Assembly: GCA_024742455.1 (NCBI GenBank) | Contig: JANSYL010000004.1 | Coordinates: 62,001-126,000, forward strand | DNA: 64,000 nucleotides | Direction: 5' to 3' | Source: Paracoccaceae bacterium | GTDB taxonomy: Bacteria > Pseudomonadota > Alphaproteobacteria > Rhodobacterales > Rhodobacteraceae | Shown: positions 1 through 8,854 of the stretch, piece by piece | How the letters are laid out: each line of letters starts with the position of its first letter | Position numbering within the stretch: the stretch's first letter is position 1 | Program-made: the position numbers and the translations under genes | Notes under the pieces: model-generated | Seen by the model: the letters and a program-made list of their open reading frames with translations, nothing else | The model's database searches: none | What the model was told of the DNA's origin: nothing

Positions 1-500
1 CCGCCCCCGGCATGCCGCAGCTGGATATCACATCTTTCCCGAACCAGATCTTCTGGCTCGTCGTCACGCTGATCGCGATCTACCTGATCGTCAGCCGTGT
101 CGCGATCCCGCGGATCGGAGCGGTTCTGGCCGAACGCCAGGGCACGCTGACAAATGATCTGGCCACGGCCGAAGACCTGAAGCGTCAGGCCGCCGAGGCC
201 GAGGCCGCCTATAATCAGGCGCTGGCCGATGCCCGGTCCGAGGCGCACAGGATCGCCGACGAAACCCGTGCCGAGATCCAGGCCGAACTCGACAGCGCCA
301 TCGCCAGGGCCGATGCGGAGATCGCCGCCAAGGCTGCCGAAAGCGAGGCGCGGATCGCCGAAATCCAGGCCGGGGCGCTGAAAAGCGTCGAAGCCGTGGC
401 CGGTGACGTGGCCGCAGATATCGCCAAGGCCGTGGCCCCCGGGCAATCGGTTGATGCCAAGGCGCTGGCCGATGCGGTCGCGGCGCGGATGAAAGGTTAG
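1..500 (+). CDS. atpX: F0F1 ATP synthase subunit b' (5' end outside window)
   Basis: Subunit b' of the F0 sector, half of the b/b' peripheral stalk that holds the F1 head against the membrane rotor. One membrane segment is visible ([19 protein letters not shown], just after the conserved MPQLD motif), followed by a long Ala/Glu-rich amphipathic coiled coil to the C terminus. The frame is open to the window edge, and Rhodobacteraceae homologues carry roughly 20 residues before GMPQLD, so the Met at position 12 is probably internal and the true start lies upstream. One base separates it from atpF. Separate b and b' genes are characteristic of photosynthetic bacteria and many alphaproteobacteria. 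Confidence 0.93.
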   Translation, partial: APGMPQLDITSFPNQIFWLVVTLIAIYLIVSRVAIPRIGAVLAERQGTLTNDLATAEDLKRQAAEAEAAYNQALADARSEAHRIADETRAEIQAELDSAIARADAEIAAKAAESEARIAEIQAGALKSVEAVAGDVAADIAKAVAPGQSVDAKALADAVAARMKG

Positions 501-501
501 G

Positions 502-1074
502 ATGATGCGGGGTCTGACATTCATCGCGGGTTTTGCCGCCACGCCCGCCCTGGCCGCAGGGGACAAGCCCTATGGCCTGCTGAACCCGTCGCTTTACAAC
601 AGCGATTACGTGGTTCTGATCGGGTTCCTTCTGTTCATCGCCATCCTGTTTTACGCCGGTGTGCCGGCCCTGATCGGCCGGATGCTGGACCAGCGGGCCG
701 ACACGATCCGCGCCGAACTGGACGAGGCGCGGGCGCTGCGTGAAGAGGCGCAGTCGCTTCTGGCCAGTTATGAACGCAAGCAGCGCGAAGTGGCCGACCA
801 GTCGGACCGCATCGTTGCTGCCGCCAAGGCCGATGCCGAGGCCGCCGCCGAAAAGGCCAAGGCCGATCTGGAAGTGTCCATCGCGCGCCGGTTGCAGGCC
901 GCCGAGGACCAGATCGCGAATGCCGAGAACAAGGCCGTGCGCGCGGTGCGTGATCGGGCCGTGGACGTGGCCATCGCCGCCGCCGCCGATGCGATCCGGT
1001 CGTCGATGGCCGCCGCCGATGCCAATGCGCTGGTCGATGGCTCGATCGACGAGGTGGCCAAACGGCTGCACTGA
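502..1074 (+). CDS. atpF: F0F1 ATP synthase subunit b
   Basis: Subunit b of F0, the partner of b' in the peripheral stator stalk of ATP synthase. The 190-residue protein begins with a short hydrophobic stretch ending in ALAAG that resembles a signal peptide, then a membrane segment (about residues 35-55, VLIGFLLFIAILFYAGV) and a charged, Ala-rich coiled coil (about 60-175). It follows the b' gene directly (stop and start one base apart), so the two are co-translated, presumably behind atpB and atpE outside the window. A strong terminator follows at 1101-1128, making it the last gene of the F0 operon. Confidence 0.95.
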   Translation: MMRGLTFIAGFAATPALAAGDKPYGLLNPSLYNSDYVVLIGFLLFIAILFYAGVPALIGRMLDQRADTIRAELDEARALREEAQSLLASYERKQREVADQSDRIVAAAKADAEAAAEKAKADLEVSIARRLQAAEDQIANAENKAVRAVRDRAVDVAIAAAADAIRSSMAAADANALVDGSIDEVAKRLH

Positions 1075-1100
1075 CGCGCGGCCATTTCGGCGAACGGATC

Positions 1101-1128
1101 AACCCCGGCCTTCGCGCCGGGGTTTTTT
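1101..1128 (+). terminator. Rho-independent terminator of the F0 ATP synthase operon
   Basis: A 9-bp perfect stem (AACCCCGGC at 1101-1109 with GCCGGGGTT at 1116-1124), a 6-base loop and a run of T to 1128 follow the atpF stop by 26 bases. The T-run is on the plus strand only, so it mainly ends the ATP synthase transcript; the convergent aminopeptidase gene stops at 1128. Confidence 0.85.
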
Positions 1129-2120
1129 CATGCCCCGAAGCGGGCGGTATAGGTCGGCAGCGGGTCGCCCGGTGCCGGTGTGGCCGCAAAAACGCCCCGC
1201 GCGATGGCGCGCGCCAGCGTCAGGGCCCCCGCCTGACACAGCAGGGTCAGGTCGGCCATCGGGTCCTGTATCGGCACCGCGCCGGTGGCAGCGGCGAAGA
1301 CCAGGTCGCCGTCCATCGGCGTGTGGGACGGATAGATCGCGCGCGCCATGCCGTCATGGGCTGCTGTTGCCAGCCGGGTCGCCTGTGCCTGGGTCAGGCC
1401 TGCATCGGTGGCGATGATGGCGATGGTGGTGTTCCGTGCATCGCCGCCTTTCAGGGGTGGCATTGCTGTGGGGTCGAAATTGCGGGCCATGCCGCGATTG
1501 CCGAACTCGCCCCCAATCTCGAAGGGGGCGGCCCAGAATTCCGGGCCGTCGCCCACGGTCACGCGGCCCAGCGCGTTGACGGCCACCAGCGCGCCGATGG
1601 TGAACGGCCCGATCCGGGTTGAGGCGGTGCCGAGCCCGCCCTTGAGATCGGCGATCAGCGCGCCTGTCCCCGCGCCGACGCTGCCCGTGGCGACGTCCTG
1701 CGATGCGGCGGCCAGTGCCTGTGCGCCGAGCGTCTTGTAGGGGTTTTCCGGCCAGTCCTTGTCGCCCCCATTGATCAGGTCGAACAGGATCGCGCCGGGC
1801 ACAATGGGCACGCGCTGGTCCCCCACCGCGAACCCCCGCCCCTGCGCGCGCAGCGCATCGGCCACGCCCGATGCGGCATCGAGGCCGAAGGCCGAACCGC
1901 CCGACAGGACCAGTGCGTCGACCGTTTGCACCGATTTGTCCGGGGCCAGAAGGTCGGTTTCCCGCGTGCCGGGGGCGCCGCCCATAACATGCACCCCGGC
2001 CACGAAGGGCGCGTCGCCCACCACCAGGCTGACGCCGGTCTTGATGCGGTCATCCTGCGCCTGGCCCACGAGGAGGCCCGCCACATCGGTGATGGCGTTG
2101 CGGGGGCCGGGGTGCATCAT
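1128..2120 (-). CDS. P1 family (S58, DmpA-like) aminopeptidase
   Basis: Member of the P1/DmpA family of N-terminal-nucleophile-like hydrolases, which release N-terminal residues from peptides, amides or beta-peptides after autoproteolysis into alpha and beta chains. The 330-residue length fits. Residues 229-241 (R-N-T-T-I-A-I-I-A-T-D-A) match the self-cleavage region of members that cut between Asn and Thr, so N230/T231 is the expected site; the glycine-rich SGGSAFGLDAASG block (about 73-85) is typical. The chosen ATG at 2120 overlaps the upstream stop as ATGA, pointing to translational coupling; an in-frame start further upstream would run through the neighbour. It is the last gene of the minus-strand ABC/ALDH/SDR block, suggesting intracellular cleavage of the imported compound. 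The substrate is unknown. Confidence 0.85.
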   Translation of the reverse strand: MMHPGPRNAITDVAGLLVGQAQDDRIKTGVSLVVGDAPFVAGVHVMGGAPGTRETDLLAPDKSVQTVDALVLSGGSAFGLDAASGVADALRAQGRGFAVGDQRVPIVPGAILFDLINGGDKDWPENPYKTLGAQALAAASQDVATGSVGAGTGALIADLKGGLGTASTRIGPFTIGALVAVNALGRVTVGDGPEFWAAPFEIGGEFGNRGMARNFDPTAMPPLKGGDARNTTIAIIATDAGLTQAQATRLATAAHDGMARAIYPSHTPMDGDLVFAAATGAVPIQDPMADLTLLCQAGALTLARAIARGVFAATPAPGDPLPTYTARFGA

Positions 2121-2458
2121 GGCGCGGCGACCATGCGCGGCACGGTGCCCCGCCATGTCCCCAAGGCGCGGAGCAGGTCGGTGCCGTTCAAGGGGCATGT
2201 CAGATCGTCGAACGCGTCGGGTTTGATCAGGACCAGCGTGTTCGCAGCGCCGGCGGCGGTTTCGATCTCTGCCACCGTGGTTGCGTGGAAGAATGCCCCG
2301 AGCCGTGCGGCACGGGCGGTCTGGATCACCTCGACCTCGCCCGGGTCGAGCGCCGGGCAGCTGTCCAGCAGATGTGCGTAGACCACCGGCTGGCTGGTGA
2401 AATCCCCCGCGAAGACGGCCAGATCGGCGGGCAGGTCGCGGCGGGTCAAGCCGGTCAT
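2117..2458 (-). CDS. Unknown 113-residue protein in catabolic operon
   Basis: I do not recognise a family. The protein is soluble, has no signal peptide, and is acidic with a central segment TLVLIKPDAFDDL that looks like a beta strand followed by a helix. Two cysteines are present (in DSCPAL and LTCPLN). Both ends are locked to neighbours by ATGA overlaps: its ATG at 2458 overlaps the SDR stop and its stop overlaps the aminopeptidase start, so it is clearly co-translated with a dehydrogenase and a peptidase. That placement argues for a real gene with a part in the same pathway. Longer upstream starts would overlap the SDR and were rejected. Confidence 0.75.
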   Translation of the reverse strand: MTGLTRRDLPADLAVFAGDFTSQPVVYAHLLDSCPALDPGEVEVIQTARAARLGAFFHATTVAEIETAAGAANTLVLIKPDAFDDLTCPLNGTDLLRALGTWRGTVPRMVAAP

Positions 2459-3195
2459 ATGCAGCGGCCCCCGTCCACCTCGAGCACCGCGCCGGTGATC
2501 ATCGAGGCCGCGTCGGAGCACAGGAAGGCCGCCGCCTCGCCCATGTCGGCGGGTTGGGAGAAGCGGCCGAGGGGGATGGTCGACAGGAATTTCGCGCGCA
2601 TCTCGGGCGTGTCCTGTCCCATGAAACTGGCCAGGAGCGGCGTTTCGCCTGCCACCGGGGCCAGCGCGTTCACCCGCACGCCCTCGGGCGCCAGTTCCAC
2701 GGCCATGGTTTTCGTCGCCGTGATCATCCAGCCCTTGGAGGCGTTGTACCAGTTGAGCCGGGGCCGGGGGCTGAGCCCGGCGGTGGAGGCGACGTTGAGG
2801 ATCGCGCCTGCGCGCTGGTGCTTCATCACCGGGACGATCTCGCGTGCGGTCAGGTAGACGGATTTGGCGTTGACGGCGAGGACGCGGTCGAAATCGTCCT
2901 CGCTCACCTCTTCCATCGGGGCGGGCATGTGGGTGATGCCCGCGTTGTTGACGAGGATGTCGATGCGGCCCCAGGCGTCCATCGCGGCCCGGGTCATCGC
3001 CGATACCGACGCGCCGTCGGCGATATCCACGACCTGCGCGATGCCGCCGATCTGTTTGGCGACTGTCCGGGCCGCGTCGGCGTTGATGTCGGCGACCATC
3101 ACTGTCGCCCCTTCGCGGGCGAAGACCTGTGCGATGCCTGCGCCGAAGCCCGAACCGGCCCCGGTCACGATGGCGGTTTTGCCTTCAAGATTCAT
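2455..3195 (-). CDS. SDR family NAD(P)-dependent oxidoreductase
   Basis: Classical short-chain dehydrogenase/reductase of 246 residues. Visible motifs are the cofactor-binding TGAGSGFG (11-18), the NNAG motif (83-86), the catalytic Ser137 in NVAS and the YxxxK pair Tyr150/Lys154. An Asp in the strand-2 position (VADIN) favours NAD over NADP by family rule. The GGRCI-type C terminus follows the usual EVDGG motif. AAGGA lies about 6 bases before the ATG at 3195. The gene overlaps the upstream membrane protein gene by 11 bases and the next gene by ATGA, so it belongs to the same transcript. The substrate cannot be told from sequence. Confidence 0.92.
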   Translation of the reverse strand: MNLEGKTAIVTGAGSGFGAGIAQVFAREGATVMVADINADAARTVAKQIGGIAQVVDIADGASVSAMTRAAMDAWGRIDILVNNAGITHMPAPMEEVSEDDFDRVLAVNAKSVYLTAREIVPVMKHQRAGAILNVASTAGLSPRPRLNWYNASKGWMITATKTMAVELAPEGVRVNALAPVAGETPLLASFMGQDTPEMRAKFLSTIPLGRFSQPADMGEAAAFLCSDAASMITGAVLEVDGGRCI

Positions 3196-3775
3196 CCTTG
3201 TCCTTTTCCCTGGCGGCGCGTTTCCGCGCGAGGTCGGCGTCGATCATCGCGATGTCGATCTTGCGGGCGCGGGTCATCGGCCAGAGGCCCGCCAGCGCCG
3301 CGATCAGCGCGCCGACCACCGCCCCGTCATGCATGAAACCCGCGCGCAGGAAATCCGACCGCGCCGGGCCGTCGGGGAAGGACAGCCAGCCGTCGATCAG
3401 CCCGGTGGTGTCGGAGGCGATGCCCGCCAGAAGGCCAAGCAGCGAGGCCAGGAGGGCCAGGAACACGCCCACGCCAATCGCGCCGATCCCGGCGGCCATG
3501 TAGGTGCGCGGTTTCGGCACCATGATGAAGCCCAGGATCAGCGCGGGAAGGGCGGCGAGGATGCCGATCCCCCAGGCCGCCTGCGCGCCCGCCAGCGCGG
3601 CGGCGAGACGGGGAGCGGTGTCTGCCGGGACGCCCGAGGCGGGCAGGTAAAGCGCGGTGAAGAAACTGGGGCCGACGCTGTAGCTCATCTGGTGATGGAT
3701 CGCGCCGAAGATCGCGGCGGTCACCGCGGCCCCTGCCACCAGACCCAGGAAAACCGGAACCTTACCCAATTGCAT
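3185..3775 (-). CDS. Four-segment membrane protein of unknown function
   Basis: A 196-residue integral membrane protein with about four hydrophobic segments (near 8-26, 68-86, 93-116 and 152-166) and a charged C-terminal tail (RKRAAREKDKDES) that should lie in the cytoplasm. The loop after the first segment, with HHQMSYSVGPSFFTALYLP, resembles a motif (HxQxSYxVxPxYF) that I recall from widespread uncharacterised membrane proteins; that link is from memory. GGGAG stands 7 bases before the ATG at 3775. It lies 63 bases after the aldehyde dehydrogenase and overlaps the SDR gene, so it is probably co-transcribed. No transporter motif is visible. Confidence 0.75.
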   Translation of the reverse strand: MQLGKVPVFLGLVAGAAVTAAIFGAIHHQMSYSVGPSFFTALYLPASGVPADTAPRLAAALAGAQAAWGIGILAALPALILGFIMVPKPRTYMAAGIGAIGVGVFLALLASLLGLLAGIASDTTGLIDGWLSFPDGPARSDFLRAGFMHDGAVVGALIAALAGLWPMTRARKIDIAMIDADLARKRAAREKDKDES

Positions 3776-3838
3776 CGCATAACTCCCAGATACCGTTTCG
3801 GGTAAGGGTAGGGTCCGCCCCTGTGCCGTCCATGCCCG

Positions 3839-5281
3839 TCATCCGTGATGGGCCGCGACGGTTTTCAGGCTGGAGAAGGCATAAAGCGCCTCGAACCCCT
3901 TTTCGCGGCCATGGCCCGACAGGCGGGTGCCGCCGAAGGGAAGTTCGACGCCCCCCGCCGCGCCGTAATTGTTGATGAAGACCTGACCGGCGCGCAGGCG
4001 CCGCGCCATGCGCATCTGGCGGGCGCCATCGCGCGTCCAGACCGAGGCGACAAGGCCGTAATCGGTGCCATTGGCGATTTCCGTCGCTTCATCCTCACCC
4101 TCGAAGGGCAGGACGACCTGCACGGGGCCAAAGATTTCCTGCTGGGCGAGGACATGGTCGGGCGTCAGGCCGCCGATCAGGGTGGGGCGGACGTAATGGC
4201 CGCCGGAGGCGATATTGGTCACCTCGCCCTCGGCCAGGATGCTGCCCTTCGGGGCCTTTGCCAGAAACCCCTCGACGATCTCTTTCTGGCGGGCCGAGAT
4301 GAGGGGGCCGACATTGAGGTCTTCCATCGCCGGGCCGACCTTGAGCGCGCGATAGGCGGCCGCCATGCGGGTGCAGACCTCGTCATAGATCGGGCGTTCC
4401 ACGAGGATTCGGGAGGCCGCCGAACAGGTCTGACCGGCGTTCTGGATGCCCGCGTTCACGAGAAAGGGCAGCGCGGCATCCAGATCGGCATCGGCGAACA
4501 CGACCTGCGGGGATTTCCCGCCAAGTTCCAGCGTGACCGGCACGCAGTTCTGGGCCGCCGCCGCCTGCACCAGGCGACCCGTGGGCACGGACCCGGTGAA
4601 AGAGACGTGGTGGATGCCCTTGTGCGCGGTCAGCGCCGCGCCCGCCTCGGCGCCCAGGCCCGGCACCACGTTGAGCGCACCGGCGGGCAGGCCCGCCTGG
4701 CGCGCGATATCGGCGATGGCGAGCGCGGTCAAACACGCCTCCTCGGCCGGTTTCAGGACGCAGGCGTTGCCCATGGCGAGGGCCGCGCCGATGGACCGCC
4801 CGATGATCTGCATCGGGTAGTTCCAGGGCACGATATGCCCCGTCACGCCATGGGGTTCGCGCAGGGTGTAGACGGTGAAGCCCGCGTTGAACGGGATCGT
4901 CTCGCCCATCACCTTGTCGGCGGCCCCGCCGTAGAATTCGCAATAACGCGCAAGGGCGGTCACGTCGCTGCGGGCCTGGGTCAGGGGTTTGCCGACATCG
5001 GTGGCCTCCATCTCGGCCAGGGCATCGGCGTGGTCTTGAACCAGCTGGCCCATGTGCATCAGCAACCGGCCCCGTTCGGCGGCAGTCAGGCGGCCCCAGT
5101 CGCCGGTCAGCGCCCTCTCGGCCGCGGCTACCGCCGCGTCGATATCGGCGCCGGTGCCGCGCGCGATACGCCCGATTTCCTGCCCGGTGGACGGATCCTC
5201 GAGCGGCAGCGTGTCACCCGAGGCGGGCGCGCGCCAGGCGCCGTCGATGAAGACTTTTGTCGTGTCGAACCATGGGGTCAT
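3839..5281 (-). CDS. NAD(P)+-dependent aldehyde dehydrogenase
   Basis: Aldehyde dehydrogenase of 480 residues, the usual length. It oxidises an aldehyde to the acid through a thioester on Cys286 (NAGQTCSA) with general base Glu252 in LELGGKSP; the cofactor region has PWNYP and the FTGS motif (228-231). Overall it resembles the betaine-aldehyde / aminobutyraldehyde type, so an amino- or amide-derived aldehyde is plausible, but the substrate is not fixed by sequence. The ATG at 5281 overlaps the ATPase stop (ATGA), tying expression to the ABC transporter upstream and to the SDR and peptidase downstream. Confidence 0.92.
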   Translation of the reverse strand: MTPWFDTTKVFIDGAWRAPASGDTLPLEDPSTGQEIGRIARGTGADIDAAVAAAERALTGDWGRLTAAERGRLLMHMGQLVQDHADALAEMEATDVGKPLTQARSDVTALARYCEFYGGAADKVMGETIPFNAGFTVYTLREPHGVTGHIVPWNYPMQIIGRSIGAALAMGNACVLKPAEEACLTALAIADIARQAGLPAGALNVVPGLGAEAGAALTAHKGIHHVSFTGSVPTGRLVQAAAAQNCVPVTLELGGKSPQVVFADADLDAALPFLVNAGIQNAGQTCSAASRILVERPIYDEVCTRMAAAYRALKVGPAMEDLNVGPLISARQKEIVEGFLAKAPKGSILAEGEVTNIASGGHYVRPTLIGGLTPDHVLAQQEIFGPVQVVLPFEGEDEATEIANGTDYGLVASVWTRDGARQMRMARRLRAGQVFINNYGAAGGVELPFGGTRLSGHGREKGFEALYAFSSLKTVAAHHG

Positions 5282-6897
5282 GTCCGGCCTCCTTCCGTTT
5301 GGGCGGAGAATGACACGGGCGCGGCGGGGGTTCCAGCCGCGGTGAGCGTCGGCGCGGCGGCGAGCAGGGCCTGCGTGTAGGGATGGGTTGGTGTTTCGAA
5401 AACGGCCTGGGTGGGCCCCTCTTCGACGATCTGGCCCGCGCGCATCACCAGCACCCGGTCGGTCACGCGCCGCACCACGGTCAGGTCATGGGAAATGAAG
5501 AGGTAGGACAGCGTGAACCGGTCCTGCAGTTCCGCCAGCAGGTCGAGGATGCGGGCGCGCACCGAAACGTCGAGGGCCGAGACCGCCTCATCCAGGACGA
5601 TGATGGCGGGCCGGGTGATCAGGGCCCGGGCGATGGCGATGCGCTGCCGCTGGCCGCCGGAGAATTCATGGGGGTATTTGTCCATGTCGTCAGGCGACAG
5701 GTGGACGGCGCGCAAGGCCTCGGCCACCCGGTCGCGACGGTCGGGGCCGCGCGGGGGCTTGGCCATCAGGTGGAAGGGTTCGGCCACCAGATGTTCGACG
5801 CGCCAGCGAGGATTGAAGCTGCCATAAGGGTCCTGGAACACCACTTGGATGCCCGCGCGCAGGCTGTTGGCCATATGCGTGTGGACGGTTTCGCCGAAGG
5901 CGGTGATGCGCCCGCCCTGCACCGGTTCCAGCCCCAGGATCGCGCGGGCGAGGGTGGATTTCCCGCAGCCGCTTTCGCCCACCAGCCCGAGGCTTTCGCC
6001 CTTGTGGAGCGTCAGGCTGACCCCGTCGACGGCGCGCACGGGCGCGGCACGGGCGAGAATCCCGCGGCGCGCGCCCGGATAGGTGCGGGTGACGGTATCG
6101 AGGGTCAGCAGGGGGTCGGACCCCCGGGTGGCCTTGCGGTCGGGCTGAAGGGTGGAGGCGGTGAGAAGGGCCCTGGTGTAGGCGTGGTGCGGAGCGGTCA
6201 GAACCTGCGCGGTCTGCCCTGCCTCAACCACCCCGCCGTTCTGCATCACCGCCACCCGCGCGGCCATCTGGCCTACTACCGCCAGGTCATGGGTGATGAG
6301 CAGAAGGGCCATCCGTTCTTCCGCCGCGATGTCGCGGATCAGGTCGAGGATCTGCGCCTGCGTGGTGACGTCCAGCGCGGTGGTGGGTTCATCGGCGATC
6401 AGCAGCCGGGGATGAAGCGCGATGGCGGCGGCGATGGCCACGCGCTGGCGCTGGCCGCCGCTGAGTTCATGGGGGTAGCGGTCGAGGCCAAGCGATTGCA
6501 GCCCGACACGGTCCAGCCGGTCGCGGGCGATGGCGCGCGACGCCGCCCGCGATGCGGCGCCGTGGACCAGCAGGGTTTCGGCCACCTGGTCGCCGATGGT
6601 CTGCACCGGGTTTAGCGCGGTCATCGGTTCCTGAAAGATCATCCCGATCTCGTTGCCGCGCAGCGCGTTCATCCGCGCCTCGGCCAGGGTGAGCAGGTCA
6701 GCGCCGTCGAGCGTGATCCGCCCCGTGGTTGCCGACCCGCGCGGCAACAGGCCCATGACCGACAGCGCGGTGAGCGATTTGCCCGACCCGCTTTCGCCGA
6801 CCAGCCCCACGGCCTCGCCCGCGCCGATGGCGAGCGACACGTCGCGCAGGATCGGGGTGCCGTGGATCGTGAGCGACAGGGTCTTGATTTCGATCAT
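5278..6897 (-). CDS. Oligopeptide-type ABC transporter, fused double ATPase
   Basis: Two ABC ATPase domains in one 539-residue chain, equivalent to DppD-DppF fused as in GsiA. The first domain has Walker A GESGSGKS (34-41), signature [10 protein letters not shown] and Walker B LLIADEP; the second has [18 protein letters not shown] and [14 protein letters not shown]. Both have the HPYTRALL-type C-terminal motif of the peptide/nickel family. It powers the two permeases encoded just upstream. It is separated from the dppC-like gene by 58 bases containing two perfect palindromes (6907-6928 and 6935-6954) and overlaps the aldehyde dehydrogenase start by ATGA. Confidence 0.94.
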   Translation of the reverse strand: MIEIKTLSLTIHGTPILRDVSLAIGAGEAVGLVGESGSGKSLTALSVMGLLPRGSATTGRITLDGADLLTLAEARMNALRGNEIGMIFQEPMTALNPVQTIGDQVAETLLVHGAASRAASRAIARDRLDRVGLQSLGLDRYPHELSGGQRQRVAIAAAIALHPRLLIADEPTTALDVTTQAQILDLIRDIAAEERMALLLITHDLAVVGQMAARVAVMQNGGVVEAGQTAQVLTAPHHAYTRALLTASTLQPDRKATRGSDPLLTLDTVTRTYPGARRGILARAAPVRAVDGVSLTLHKGESLGLVGESGCGKSTLARAILGLEPVQGGRITAFGETVHTHMANSLRAGIQVVFQDPYGSFNPRWRVEHLVAEPFHLMAKPPRGPDRRDRVAEALRAVHLSPDDMDKYPHEFSGGQRQRIAIARALITRPAIIVLDEAVSALDVSVRARILDLLAELQDRFTLSYLFISHDLTVVRRVTDRVLVMRAGQIVEEGPTQAVFETPTHPYTQALLAAAPTLTAAGTPAAPVSFSAQTEGGRT

Positions 6898-6906
6898 AAC
6901 GCGCGA

Positions 6907-6928
6907 CCGAGTTTTCTAGAAAACTCGG
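6907..6928. repeat. 22-bp perfect palindrome in ABC operon spacer
   Basis: CCGAGTTTTCTAGAAAACTC followed by GG: a perfect inverted repeat with a CTAG centre, lying in the spacer between the permease (stop at 6956) and the double ATPase (start 6897) on the minus strand. It is AT-rich in the middle, unlike its surroundings. Confidence 0.8.
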
Positions 6929-6934
6929 CGATCG

Positions 6935-6954
6935 AAAACCTTCTAGAAGGTTTT
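6935..6954. repeat. 20-bp perfect palindrome in ABC operon spacer
   Basis: AAAACCTTCTAGAAGGTTTT, a second perfect palindrome with the same CTAG centre, 6 bases from the first. Together they could form two consecutive hairpins in the operon mRNA (partial terminator, processing or stability element) or bind a dimeric protein. On the plus strand it is followed by two more T. Confidence 0.8.
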
Positions 6955-6955
6955 T

Positions 6956-7780
6956 TCATACCCGCCCCCGCCGCAGTCTGGGGTCCAGCGCATCACGCAG
7001 ACCGTCGCCCATCAGGTTCAGTCCCAGGACCAGGAGCACGATGGCCAGCCCCGGCAGCACCGCCAGCATCGGCGCGGTGTAGATCATCGTCTGCGCCTCG
7101 GCCAGCATCCGGCCCCAGGACGGGACCGGGGGCTGCGCGCCGAGGCCCACATAGCTGAGCGCCGCCTCGGCCAGGATGCCGAGGGAGAACTGGATCGTGG
7201 CCTGCACGATCAGGAGGTTGGCGATATTGGGCAGGATATGTTCGGCGCTGATCCGCGCCGCGCCCTTTCCCGCCGTGCGCGCCGCCATGACATAATCGAG
7301 CGTCCAGAGCGGCAGCGCGCTCCCGCGCGCGACGCGGGCGAAGACGGGGATGTTGAAGATGCCGATGGCGAGGATCGCGTTTGTGGCGGACGGGCCGTAA
7401 CGCGCGGTGATCAGGATCGCGATGACGAGCGAGGGGAAGGCAAAGATCAGGTCATTGCCGCGCATGATCACCTCATCGAGCAGGCTGCCGCGCCGCGCGG
7501 CGGCCGCCAGCCCCAGGGGCACGCCGATGATCAGCCCGATGCCAACGGCCACCACCGCCACGGCGATGGAGGTCTGGCTGCCCACCATCAGCATCGACAG
7601 AAGATCGCGCCCGAACTGGTCGGTGCCCAGCGGATGGGCGGGCGAGGGCGGCTGCAGCCGGTTGGCGATGGTCAGGGTGGCGACATCATGGGGCGTCCAG
7701 ACGAGGCTGACGAGCGCCAGCAGGGCGAAAGCCGCGCTGATCGCGCCGCCGATCAGAAGGGCGGTGGGAAGGCGCCTCAT
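6956..7780 (-). CDS. ABC transporter permease, DppC-like
   Basis: Inner-membrane permease of the peptide/opine/nickel ABC family, 274 residues, second subunit. It has the conserved N-terminal motif HPLGTDQFGRDLLSMLM before the transport domain, about six membrane segments, and the coupling-helix EAA loop (DYVMAARTAGKGAARISAEH region) that contacts the ATPase. The start is the ATG at 7780, which overlaps the DppB-like stop as ATGA; the much longer open frame upstream in this frame is antisense to a plus-strand gene and is not coding. It works with the DppB-like permease upstream and the double ATPase downstream. Confidence 0.93.
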   Translation of the reverse strand: MRRLPTALLIGGAISAAFALLALVSLVWTPHDVATLTIANRLQPPSPAHPLGTDQFGRDLLSMLMVGSQTSIAVAVVAVGIGLIIGVPLGLAAAARRGSLLDEVIMRGNDLIFAFPSLVIAILITARYGPSATNAILAIGIFNIPVFARVARGSALPLWTLDYVMAARTAGKGAARISAEHILPNIANLLIVQATIQFSLGILAEAALSYVGLGAQPPVPSWGRMLAEAQTMIYTAPMLAVLPGLAIVLLVLGLNLMGDGLRDALDPRLRRGRV

Positions 7781-8718
7781 CTCCGCCTGAGCCTCGGGTC
7801 GACCAGCGCATAGGCGATATCGACCAGGAAGGTGACCAGGATGACGGCGAAGACCAGCAGCATGGTGACCGATTCCACGACGATCAGGTCGCGCTGGGTG
7901 ATGCCCTGGAAGATCAGGCGGCCGAGACCGGGCAGGAAGAAGACATTCTCGATGATGATGCCGCCCGCGATCAGGAAGGAAAACTGCAGCCCGATGATGG
8001 TGAGCACCGGGATCAGCGCGTTTTTCAGCCCGTGGCGCAGCACCGCCTGCCCCCGGCTGAGGCCCTTGGCGCGCGCGGTGCGGATATAGTCCTGATCGAG
8101 CGTCTCCAGCAGCGCCGAGCGCATCACGCGGGCCAGGATCGCGGCCTGCGGCAGGGCCAGCGCCACGGCGGGCAGGGTCAGGGATTTGATCGCGGCACCC
8201 GGATCGTCCCAGCCCGGGAACCCGCCCGCCGAAAACCATTGCAGCGTGACGGCGAAGAGCAGCACGAGCAGCATTGCGAACCAGAAATTCGGGATCGCGA
8301 TGCACAGTTGCGTGGCGCCCATGATGCCGTAATCGGCGACGCTGCCCCGGGAGGCGGCGGCAATGATGCCCACGGGAAGGGCGATGGCCGTGGACAGGAT
8401 CAGGGCATAGGCGGCCAGCGGCAGCGACACCCAGAGCCGGTCGGCCACAAGGTCGGCCACGGGCACCCGGTAGGTGTAGGAGATGCCGAAATCGCCGGTC
8501 AGCATGCCGCCGACCCAGGCGAGGTAGCGGTCGACCTTGCTGCCCTCTAGCCCCAGATCGGCGCGCAGCGCGGCCAGCGTGTCCTCGGTCGCGTTCAGGC
8601 CCAGCATATAGGCCGCCGGATCGCCGGGGATCACCTCGATCACCGCGAAGATCACGAGGCTTGCCACGATCAGCGACAGGGTAAGCGACAGCGCGCGTCT
8701 GGCGAGGTAGAGGCCCAT
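7777..8718 (-). CDS. ABC transporter permease, DppB-like
   Basis: Permease of the DppB/OppB type, 313 residues. Features are the first membrane segment (about 9-30), the family motif GDPAAYMLG, the extracytoplasmic domain with the GDFGISYTYRVPV stretch, further membrane segments, and the EAA loop DYIRTARAKGLS. It is the first gene of the eight-gene minus-strand block; the upstream 136 bases are shared with a divergent secreted protein gene. No solute-binding protein is adjacent; the best candidate is the family 5 binding protein at 13575-15047, also on the minus strand, three genes away. Confidence 0.93.
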   Translation of the reverse strand: MGLYLARRALSLTLSLIVASLVIFAVIEVIPGDPAAYMLGLNATEDTLAALRADLGLEGSKVDRYLAWVGGMLTGDFGISYTYRVPVADLVADRLWVSLPLAAYALILSTAIALPVGIIAAASRGSVADYGIMGATQLCIAIPNFWFAMLLVLLFAVTLQWFSAGGFPGWDDPGAAIKSLTLPAVALALPQAAILARVMRSALLETLDQDYIRTARAKGLSRGQAVLRHGLKNALIPVLTIIGLQFSFLIAGGIIIENVFFLPGLGRLIFQGITQRDLIVVESVTMLLVFAVILVTFLVDIAYALVDPRLRRR

Positions 8719-8762
8719 GGCTGCAGGTTAGTCGCGCCGGTTCCGCGCCGCCAGCGCCGATG

Positions 8763-8780
8763 CTGTCACCAAACGGACAT
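8763..8780 (+). promoter_or_regulatory. Candidate Pho box upstream of phytase-like gene
   Basis: CTGTCAC-CAAA-CGGACAT fits the 7-4-7 layout of the PhoB box (consensus CTGTCAT repeated 11 bases apart): the first half differs only at the last base, which is variable, and the second half matches 5 of 7. A possible -10 (GTTATC at 8787-8792) follows. The gene behind it encodes a secreted phytase-like protein, which makes phosphate control sensible. Confidence 0.45.
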
Positions 8781-8854
8781 GGCGGCGTTATCGTGGCGTT
8801 ACCGCGTCGGCGCATCACCCTGACACTGACATCAAACACCGTTGGGGAAGAGAC

